Assembly: GCA_023386395.1 (NCBI GenBank)
Contig: JAEWJV010000028.1
Location: 1 to 6,807 of the forward strand
Direction of reading: 5' to 3'
DNA: 6,807 nucleotides
From: Bacteroidota bacterium
GTDB lineage: Bacteria; Bacteroidota; Bacteroidia; Chitinophagales; Chitinophagaceae
The notes beneath the pieces were generated by a model that saw nothing but the letters and a program-made list of their open reading frames with translations, had not been told where the DNA came from and searched no databases. Shown in pieces: positions 1 through 5,617 of this stretch. The translations under genes and the position numbers were made by a program. Within the stretch, counting starts at the first letter, position 1, and each line of letters begins with the position of its first letter.

Positions 1-372
1 ATGTTGTTCAGCGCATTTCTTACCATATTTATTTCCTGCATTGGCCTGTTTGGTTTAAGTGTTTTATCAGCAGAAAAACGCACGAAAGAAATCGGCATAC
101 GCAAGGTGTTAGGCGCATCTGTAAATAACGTTGTTGCCATCCTTTCAAAAGACTTTTTAAAACTGGTAGCTGTTGCACTCATTATTGCAATACCTGCGGC
201 ATACATGGCAAGCGATAAATGGCTGCAGAATTATCCATACCGCATTACGCAAAGCTGGTGGTTATTTGCAGGCGCTGCATTCCTCGTAATATTAATTGCA
301 TTGATAACCGTAAGCTTCCAGGCGGTAAGGGCGGCGGTGGCAAACCCGGTTAAGAGCTTGCGAACGGAATAG
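1..372 (+). CDS. FtsX/MacB-family ABC transporter permease, C-terminal fragment (gene continues upstream of window)
   Basis: This is the last 123 codons of a transmembrane permease subunit of the type VII (MacB/FtsX) ABC transporter class, located in the inner membrane. The reading frame is open from base 1. The ATG at base 1 is almost certainly an internal methionine: residue 1 aligns with about residue 683 of the 805-residue paralogue that follows. Visible parts are the end of the second FtsX domain: a helix at residues 1-24, the cytoplasmic motif KEIGIRKVLGAS at 29-40, a helix at about 55-70, the conserved KWLQNYPYR stretch at 73-81, a final helix at about 87-106, and the tail NPVKSLRTE. 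The tail is identical to those of the two following permeases. The gene ends with TAG and is followed by a strong inverted repeat. The family is clear. The substrate is unknown, and the missing 5' part prevents any statement about its length or start. Confidence 0.93.
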   Translation: MLFSAFLTIFISCIGLFGLSVLSAEKRTKEIGIRKVLGASVNNVVAILSKDFLKLVAVALIIAIPAAYMASDKWLQNYPYRITQSWWLFAGAAFLVILIALITVSFQAVRAAVANPVKSLRTE

Positions 373-410
373 CGCAAACATGGCAACGAATTGACGCTGA
401 CTGTAAACAT

Positions 411-445
411 GCCTCTGAGGTTTTTTTGAAAAAGGCCTCAGAGGC
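411..445 (+). terminator. Perfect 10-bp inverted repeat after gene 1, possible terminator
   Basis: The arms GCCTCTGAGG (411-420) and CCTCAGAGGC (436-445) are exact reverse complements around a 15-base loop. The loop contains T7 followed by G and A5, so the stem can be extended by about five T-A pairs if the two Gs at 434-435 bulge out. It lies 38 bases after the stop of gene 1 and upstream of the presumed control region of gene 2, which is where a terminator would be expected. The T-run lies inside the loop, and TTACTG follows the hairpin with no U-tract, so it is not a textbook intrinsic terminator. Termination is inferred; the stem-loop itself is seen directly. Confidence 0.5.
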
Positions 446-448
446 TTA

Positions 449-496
449 CTGTCCGCTCATAAGATTGCAACCGTACGTTATCGCACAGTTCGTACG
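449..496. promoter_or_regulatory. Cluster of repeated motifs, possible activator-binding region upstream of gene 2
   Basis: CTGTCCG (449-455) has a one-mismatch inverted partner CGCACAG (482-488) and an exact inverted partner CGGACAG (594-600). CGTACG, itself a palindrome, occurs twice (472-477 and 491-496), 19 bases apart and flanking TTATCGCACAG. TTATCGC (478-484) is found inverted as GCGATAA at 600-606. Such motif density is absent from the other two spacers. The cluster sits about 45-90 bases upstream of a sigma-54-like promoter candidate, a distance typical of binding sites for NtrC-family activators. The repeats are seen directly; the role as an operator or upstream activating site is inference. 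Confidence 0.35.
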
Positions 497-539
497 CTGG
501 ATTATATTTCAACTTATTGAAAATTAATTTTTTATCCCT

Positions 540-555
540 TGGCATAGCTGTTGAA
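540..555 (+). promoter_or_regulatory. Candidate sigma-54 (-24/-12) promoter for gene 2
   Basis: The 16-base stretch TGGCATAGCTGTTGAA fits the RpoN consensus TGGCAYRNNNNTTGCW at every defined position except one: A at 554 replaces the C of the -12 GC. The spacing between the two blocks is exact. Transcription would begin near position 566, leaving a leader of about 56 bases before the start at 622. Repeated motifs upstream (449-496) could bind the activator that sigma-54 requires. The mismatch falls in a normally well-conserved base, so this remains a candidate. I saw no good TTTG/TAnnTTTG-type Bacteroidota housekeeping promoter in this gap. Confidence 0.4.
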
Positions 556-578
556 AGCTGAATTAAGCCTGTTTGAGT

Positions 579-592
579 ATACATAATTGTAT
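579..592. repeat. Small palindrome in the leader before gene 2
   Basis: ATACA and TGTAT form a 5-bp inverted repeat around TAAT, ending 29 bases before the start codon of gene 2. It is immediately followed by CGGACAG (594-600), the inverted copy of the CTGTCCG motif at 449-455. It could be a weak operator or an mRNA hairpin, but an AT-rich 5-bp repeat is also expected by chance. Confidence 0.25.
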
Positions 593-621
593 CCGGACAG
601 CGATAAGCAAATCCCAACATC

Positions 622-3039
622 ATGCTACAGAATTATTTTCCTGCGCGACATTTCGTGAGAACCGCCTGGCGAAACCTCACCCGCAATAAGGTTTATTCGT
701 TCATCAATATTACAGGCATCGCCATTGGCCTTGCCGCTTTCTGGTTAATTGCTTTATATGTGGGTGATGAATTGAGCTACGACCGCTCGTTTACCAATGC
801 TGATCGTATTTACCGCATAGCACAGCATGCCAGCTGGGAAGGCGGGAGTATGAATCTCGCTTTAAACCCGCCGCCGCTTGGCCCTGCAATAACAGAAAAA
901 TTCCCGGAAGTGGAACAGGTTGTCCGCATGGATGCCGAAGGCGGCGGCGTAATAAAATTTAATAATGAAGTCTTTAAACAAAACGATATTTTCTTTGCCG
1001 ACAATAATTTCTTTAAAATATTTGATTACACATTTTTATATGGCCATACAGCATCGGCATTAACACAGCCTAACTCAACGGTTATAACAGAAAGCCTTGC
1101 AAAGAAAATATTCGGTGATGCATCTAAAGCCTATAATCAAAGTATATATTTTGGCGATAGCGAGCCTGTAAAAATTACCGGCGTTATAAAAGATGTTCCC
1201 CAGAATTCACACCTGCAGTTCAGTGGCATCCGCTCTATGTATGTTGTTCCAAACGATCAGAACACCTGGCAAAACCTTTACATGTATGATTACATTCTTT
1301 TAAAGAATGGCGTTGATGTAAATGCGTTTGAAAAAAAGCTGAATGCATTGGGCATGCAGACAATTGCCAAAGAAATGGGCATTAAGGATTATCGTATGGA
1401 ACTGCAGCCATTAACTTCTATTCACCTGCACTCCAACCTTCAATATGAGTTCGGCACTAACAGCAGCATGAGCCGTGTATATATTTTCATTGCTATCGGT
1501 ATTTTAATTTTATTGATTGCACTCATTAATTACATGAACCTTTCCACAGCGCGTTCTGCAGTGCGTGTAAAGGAAATTGGCATAAGAAAAGTTATCGGTT
1601 CATCCCGCGGTAACCTTGCGGGTTTGTTTATTACAGAAGCTTTGCTGGTTACATTCATTGCAGCGCTTATTGCTATATTCCTTGTTGAAACAAGCATGCC
1701 ATTCTTTAATAAAGTAGCGGGCAAAGAGTTGGATATATGGCGCTTCGGAACATATTATACTATCGGGTTTGTAATTGTATTTGCTTTGCTCGCCGGTTTT
1801 ATAAGCGGCAGCTATCCTGCATTGTTCCTGTCGCGTTTTAAAATAATACCATCATTAAAAGGCCAGTTGGGCAATATGCAAACAAGTGCATTGCTGCGCA
1901 AATCGCTTGTAGTATTCCAGTTTGTAATAGCGGCATTTCTTATAAGCGGCTCCTTTATTATTTACAAACAAATGCAGTATGTAAATAATAAAGACCTTGG
2001 CTTTAATAAAGCGCAGGTATTGACTTTTCATATTGATGACATGAAAGTACGTAATGAAATTCCCGCTCTTAAAAATGCATTGCTTCAAAGCCCGCTTATT
2101 GAAGATGTTGCCGTTGCCGGAAATACTATTGGCGATAATTACCTCGGCGGTCACGATTTTGCATTTGAAAAAAATGGCGTGATGCAATCAGCATCCACCA
2201 TGGCGAAACAATTATATATCGATGATGATTTTCTGAAAACAATGAATATTCAACTATTGCAGGGCCGTAATTTTTCAAAGGGTATGCAAACCGATCAATA
2301 CGGCGCTATACTTATTAATGAAACCTTAATGAAACAACTGGGTTATACAAATGCCGTTGGGAAAAAAACTGAATACAGGATAAACCAGTTTGCAGATATG
2401 AGCCATCGCAATATTATTGGCGTTGTAAAAGATTTTCATTTTTCATCGCTGCAGCACAAAATAGAACCAATGGTATTAATGCTGCCACCGGCAGCAAATG
2501 AACAGGATAATCTTTATGTAAAGATTGCAAAAGGTAAAATTGCAGAGGGACTTGATTATCTTAAAAAAACATACACCAAATTCGACAGCCGGAATACCGC
2601 AGCTTTTAGCTTTCTTGATGAAGCTTTTGCCAAACAATATGCGGCGGAACAAAAACAGGAACAGCTTTCATTTATATTTACCATGCTTGCTTTTATAATA
2701 GCCTGTTTGGGTTTAACAGGGCTTGTAATGTTTACAGTATCACAGCGTATAAAAGAGATTGGTATAAGAAAAGTGCTGGGCGCATCCGTAGTTTCTGTAA
2801 CACTGATGCTTGGCAAAAGTTTTATGCAACTGGTATTGATAGCAACTATAATTGCAATGCCTGTTGCCTGGTTTGCCATGCATAAATGGCTGCAGGATTT
2901 TGCTTACAGGATAGATATTAAATGGTGGATGTTTTTAATACCGGGATTAATGGCAATATGCATAGCACTCATTACAGTGTGCACACAGGCTGTAAAGGCA
3001 GCACTGGCAAACCCGGTGAAAAGTCTGAGAACGGAATAG
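622..3039 (+). CDS. FtsX/MacB-family ABC transporter permease, full length (805 aa)
   Basis: Inner-membrane permease subunit of a type VII (MacB/FtsX-like) ABC transporter. Such proteins couple ATP hydrolysis by a separate ATPase to movement of an extracytoplasmic domain; the substrate is not readable here. The protein has two similar halves: helix 1 at about 25-47, a large MacB_PCD-like periplasmic domain (about 50-283, with DRIYRI near 61 and TESLAKKIFG), helices 2-4 (about 286-306, 338-356, 380-401) with KEIGIRKVIGSS at 317-328 and GSYPA at 396-400; then helix 5 at about 428-448, a second periplasmic domain (with IIGVVKDFHF), and helices 6-8 with KEIGIRKVLGAS at 711-722 and tail NPVKSLRTE. 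The start gives the usual family N-terminus with about six extra residues (YFPARHF) compared with the next gene. No Shine-Dalgarno site is visible. It contains no Walker motifs. A 249-base gap with promoter-like signals precedes it, so it is probably the first gene of a transcription unit. Confidence 0.95.
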   Translation: MLQNYFPARHFVRTAWRNLTRNKVYSFINITGIAIGLAAFWLIALYVGDELSYDRSFTNADRIYRIAQHASWEGGSMNLALNPPPLGPAITEKFPEVEQVVRMDAEGGGVIKFNNEVFKQNDIFFADNNFFKIFDYTFLYGHTASALTQPNSTVITESLAKKIFGDASKAYNQSIYFGDSEPVKITGVIKDVPQNSHLQFSGIRSMYVVPNDQNTWQNLYMYDYILLKNGVDVNAFEKKLNALGMQTIAKEMGIKDYRMELQPLTSIHLHSNLQYEFGTNSSMSRVYIFIAIGILILLIALINYMNLSTARSAVRVKEIGIRKVIGSSRGNLAGLFITEALLVTFIAALIAIFLVETSMPFFNKVAGKELDIWRFGTYYTIGFVIVFALLAGFISGSYPALFLSRFKIIPSLKGQLGNMQTSALLRKSLVVFQFVIAAFLISGSFIIYKQMQYVNNKDLGFNKAQVLTFHIDDMKVRNEIPALKNALLQSPLIEDVAVAGNTIGDNYLGGHDFAFEKNGVMQSASTMAKQLYIDDDFLKTMNIQLLQGRNFSKGMQTDQYGAILINETLMKQLGYTNAVGKKTEYRINQFADMSHRNIIGVVKDFHFSSLQHKIEPMVLMLPPAANEQDNLYVKIAKGKIAEGLDYLKKTYTKFDSRNTAAFSFLDEAFAKQYAAEQKQEQLSFIFTMLAFIIACLGLTGLVMFTVSQRIKEIGIRKVLGASVVSVTLMLGKSFMQLVLIATIIAMPVAWFAMHKWLQDFAYRIDIKWWMFLIPGLMAICIALITVCTQAVKAALANPVKSLRTE

Positions 3040-3045
3040 AAAAGT

Positions 3046-3077
3046 AGCTGACAGCTAATGGCTGATAGCTATTAGCC
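3046..3077. repeat. Intergenic repeat and 10-bp stem-loop between genes 2 and 3
   Basis: Positions 3054-3076 form a stem-loop: GCTAATGGCT pairs with AGCTATTAGC (nine Watson-Crick pairs and one G-U) around a GAT loop. The segment also contains an 11-base imperfect direct repeat with a 14-base period, AGCTGACAGCT (3046-3056) and GGCTGATAGCT (3060-3070). No U-tract follows; an A-rich stretch leads straight into the start of gene 3. It therefore looks more like an intercistronic mRNA hairpin or a dispersed repeat than a terminator. AGCTGATAGCTATTAGC-like repeats resemble repeats I associate with spacers in this phylum, but I cannot count copies from one window. Confidence 0.55.
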
Positions 3078-3089
3078 AAAACAAAAACT

Positions 3090-5474
3090 ATGTTTAAAAA
3101 TTATATTAAAACCGCGTGCAGAAACCTGATGAAGAACAAGGTTTTTTCTTTCATTAATATCCTCGGTTTAACCATTGGCACAACTGTTTGCATGATGATC
3201 TTCCTGTTCATCATGAATGAATTTAGTGTTGATAATTTTCAAAAAGATAGCAATCGCATTTACCGCGTGATGCGTGGCTTTGAAAAAGACGGGCAATCAC
3301 ACGGTGTGGCATATTTATCCGGCATGTATGCGCCTGCTTTATTGAACGATTTTAAAGGGCAGGTTGAAAATGCAGTCCGCATAAATCAGAATGATAATCT
3401 TATTACTATCGGTAACCGTTCTTTCCATGAAAAGAGAATAATTGATGCCGACAGTAATTTTTTCAGCTTCTTTTCCTTCCCGCTGATAAAGGGCAGCCCC
3501 CAAACCGCATTGCAAAATCCGCATAGCGTTGTGCTAACCGAAACGACTGCAAAAAAATATTTCGGAAGCATTGATAACGCTTTGGGAAAAACAGTCTTGC
3601 TTGATAAAGACACGCCGCTTAAAGTTACCGGTATAGCAAAGGATGTTCCATCCAATTCCCATCTCTCATTCGACCTTGTGCTTCCACTTGAAAATTATAA
3701 AGACAGAAGCTGGATGACCACCTGGATTAATAACGGCATATTTACTTATGTGCGGCTAAATACGCATACAACGCAGGCGCAGATAGAAAAACAGTTGCCG
3801 CAGTTCACGGAAAAATATATGGGAAGTGATATGCGTAAATATGGCTTGCATTTCACGCTTTCACTTACACCTTTAAAGAATATTTATTTTGAAACGCCTT
3901 CTGAATTTGGTGGCGCTGTTAAGCATGGCGATAAAACCGTTGTTTATATTTTTCTTTCAATTGCCGTTTTAATATTGCTGATAGCCTGCATCAACTTTAT
4001 GAACCTTTCTACCATTCGTGCAGCAGAGCGTTCAAAAGAAGTTGGGTTAAGAAAAGTATTGGGCGCATTGCGCACAAGTCTTATATGGCAGTTTATCGGT
4101 GAAAGTGTTTTGCTCACAACGGTTGCATGTATACTTTCTGTTGCATTATTATTACTGGTAATGCCCTGGTATAACCAGTTGCTTGGTTATTCATTAACTG
4201 TTTCATGGAATGCTTTGCCCGTCTATGCATTCCTAACCGGCATTATTATCGTTGTTGGATTCCTGGCAGGCAGTTACCCGGCATTTGTGTTGTCAGCATT
4301 TTCACCTGTAAACGCATTAAAAGGCAAATTAAAACTGGGCAAAGGCGGCGCATCATTCAGGCAGGCACTGGTAATAGTGCAGTTCAGTATTTCTGTATTC
4401 CTTATTGTTGGCACCATAGTTATTATGAAACAAATGAGCTATGTAAAAAACAAACAGCTGGGTTATAACAAAGAGCAAACCGTGATTGTGCCGATTGACA
4501 ACAATGACATTTATAACAACATGCATGTGTTTAAAACGGAACTACAAAACAAAAGCGCTGTGCAGTCGGTATCATTAATGTCTGGGGAGCCGGGCGGTTT
4601 TTTTTATGGCCATGTGTTTGATGTGGAAGGGCACAGCGAACGATGGAATGCAAGAACAGAATTTGCCGATTTTGAATTTGTAAAAACGCTTGGGCTGAAA
4701 ATGATTGCAGGAAGGAATTTTTCACCTACGTTTCCTACAGATACCTCCGATGCGGTATTAATCAATAAAACAGCCGCTGCAAAACTCGGCTGGACGCCTT
4801 CGCAAGCTATTGGTAAATGGGTACAGAATACCATTCGTGATAATAAAAAAAGAAGAATTATCGGCGTAGTGGATGATTTTAATTTTCAATCGCTAAAAGA
4901 AAATATAGAGCCGCTGGTTATTTCACCGGCGGAGGATAGAAGGACTATTCTTATAAAATTAAAACCGGGGAATGTTCAAGCAGGCATTAACCTCATAGAA
5001 AAAGAATACAGCAGGGTAGCGCCGGCTTATCCGCTTGAGTATAGGTTTTTAGATGAACAGTTTAATGATATGTATAAAAAAGACCTGCGCCAGCAAACCA
5101 TATTAACCGTATTTGCCGGCCTTGCCATTTTCGTTGCATGCCTTGGCTTGTTTGGACTTGCTTCATTCACTGCCACCAAACGTTTTAAAGAAATTGGTGT
5201 AAGAAAAGTGCTGGGCTCATCCGTGCAAGACATTGTTGTACTACTTTCAAAAGACTTATTGAAACCGGTATTGATCGCCACCTGCATTGCATTGCCGGCG
5301 GGTTATTGGGCCATGAATAAATGGCTTCAAAATTTTGCTTATAAAACTTCAGTGAACTGGTGGGTTTTCCTGGCGGCGGCGGCAGTCACGTTTGGCATTG
5401 CCCTTATCACAGTAAGCATCAAAGCAATAAAAGCAGCAACAGTGAACCCGGTGAAGAGTTTGAGAACAGAATGA
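3090..5474 (+). CDS. FtsX/MacB-family ABC transporter permease, full length (794 aa)
   Basis: Second complete paralogue, also an inner-membrane type VII ABC permease without an ATPase domain. It starts with the family-typical MFKNYIKTACRNL, 50 bases after the stop of the previous gene; the A-rich ACAAAAACT before ATG, with no Shine-Dalgarno site, fits Bacteroidota starts. Order: helix 1 at about 19-42, periplasmic MacB_PCD-like domain (RIYRV, TETTAKKYFG, ITGIAKDVPSNSHLSFD-like features), helices 2-4 with KEVGLRKVLGAL at 316-327 and GSYPA at 394-398, helix 5 at about 426-447, second periplasmic domain with IIGVVDDFNF, helices 6-8 with KEIGVRKVLGSS at 700-711, KWLQNFAYK and tail NPVKSLRTE. The two halves repeat at about 384 residues. 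The short spacer suggests co-transcription with the gene upstream. An 8-base T run lies at 4598-4605, within codons for GGFFYG. The periplasmic parts differ more from gene 2 than the membrane parts, as expected if the paralogues handle different ligands or partners; that is inference. Confidence 0.95.
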   Translation: MFKNYIKTACRNLMKNKVFSFINILGLTIGTTVCMMIFLFIMNEFSVDNFQKDSNRIYRVMRGFEKDGQSHGVAYLSGMYAPALLNDFKGQVENAVRINQNDNLITIGNRSFHEKRIIDADSNFFSFFSFPLIKGSPQTALQNPHSVVLTETTAKKYFGSIDNALGKTVLLDKDTPLKVTGIAKDVPSNSHLSFDLVLPLENYKDRSWMTTWINNGIFTYVRLNTHTTQAQIEKQLPQFTEKYMGSDMRKYGLHFTLSLTPLKNIYFETPSEFGGAVKHGDKTVVYIFLSIAVLILLIACINFMNLSTIRAAERSKEVGLRKVLGALRTSLIWQFIGESVLLTTVACILSVALLLLVMPWYNQLLGYSLTVSWNALPVYAFLTGIIIVVGFLAGSYPAFVLSAFSPVNALKGKLKLGKGGASFRQALVIVQFSISVFLIVGTIVIMKQMSYVKNKQLGYNKEQTVIVPIDNNDIYNNMHVFKTELQNKSAVQSVSLMSGEPGGFFYGHVFDVEGHSERWNARTEFADFEFVKTLGLKMIAGRNFSPTFPTDTSDAVLINKTAAAKLGWTPSQAIGKWVQNTIRDNKKRRIIGVVDDFNFQSLKENIEPLVISPAEDRRTILIKLKPGNVQAGINLIEKEYSRVAPAYPLEYRFLDEQFNDMYKKDLRQQTILTVFAGLAIFVACLGLFGLASFTATKRFKEIGVRKVLGSSVQDIVVLLSKDLLKPVLIATCIALPAGYWAMNKWLQNFAYKTSVNWWVFLAAAAVTFGIALITVSIKAIKAATVNPVKSLRTE

Positions 5475-5486
5475 CAGCCCATCCAA

Positions 5487-5505
5487 ACCTTCCCGAAAGG
5501 AAGGT
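5487..5505. repeat. Hairpin A after gene 3 (CCTTCCC-N-AAAGGAAGG core)
   Basis: ACCTTCC (5487-5493) and GGAAGGT (5499-5505) form a 7-bp stem around CGAAA, starting 13 bases after the stop of gene 3. Its 17-base core differs from that of the second hairpin in this spacer at a single base. GGTAAGCC follows instead of a U-tract, so it is not a classical intrinsic terminator, though it could protect the mRNA 3' end or reduce read-through. Confidence 0.5.
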
Positions 5506-5547
5506 GGTAAGCCGCTGAATATATAAACACATTTAATTAATCGCGAT

Positions 5548-5582
5548 CCTGAAAATCCCTTCCCTAAAGGAAGGGATTCAGG
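5548..5582. repeat. Hairpin B before gene 4, longer copy of the same core
   Basis: AATCCCTTCC (5554-5563) pairs perfectly with GGAAGGGATT (5569-5578) around CTAAA. The stem extends by CCTG (5548-5551) pairing with CAGG (5579-5582) across a two-A bulge, giving about 14 pairs. The core CCTTCCCTAAAGGAAGG repeats that of the hairpin at 5487-5505 with one change, in the loop. The start of gene 4 lies 35 bases downstream and no U-tract follows. This may be a dispersed intergenic repeat with an RNA-level role, but function is not shown by sequence. Confidence 0.55.
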
Positions 5583-5617
5583 GTTAGGCTATCCGCAGCT
5601 AAATAAATCATCTTTTT

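Noticed and set aside
1..3. ATG at the first base as a true gene start
   Set aside because: The encoded protein begins inside a transmembrane helix that corresponds to about residue 683 of the full-length paralogue, so it is an internal methionine of a gene cut by the window edge.
438..623. A 61-codon minus-strand reading frame covering the gap before gene 2
   Set aside because: It overlaps the inverted repeat and the promoter-like region, shows no recognisable motif or membrane or signal pattern, and runs antisense to a region better explained as regulatory.
1855..2187. A 110-codon minus-strand reading frame inside gene 2, and a similar 107-codon one at 2556-2879
   Set aside because: Both lie wholly within a well-supported permease gene on the other strand and have no family features; they are antisense shadows of the real coding frame.
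3176..3192. Second sigma-54-like sequence, TGGCAC followed by TTTGCA
   Set aside because: The spacing between the two blocks is one base too long for the -24/-12 consensus, and it lies inside the first helix codons of gene 3, where conserved residues (IGTTVCM) explain the sequence.
4205..4468. An 87-codon plus-strand frame inside gene 3
   Set aside because: It is an alternative frame of a membrane-spanning part of gene 3; its composition (many Cys, Arg and Ile from shifted codons) and lack of any motif mark it as a shadow.
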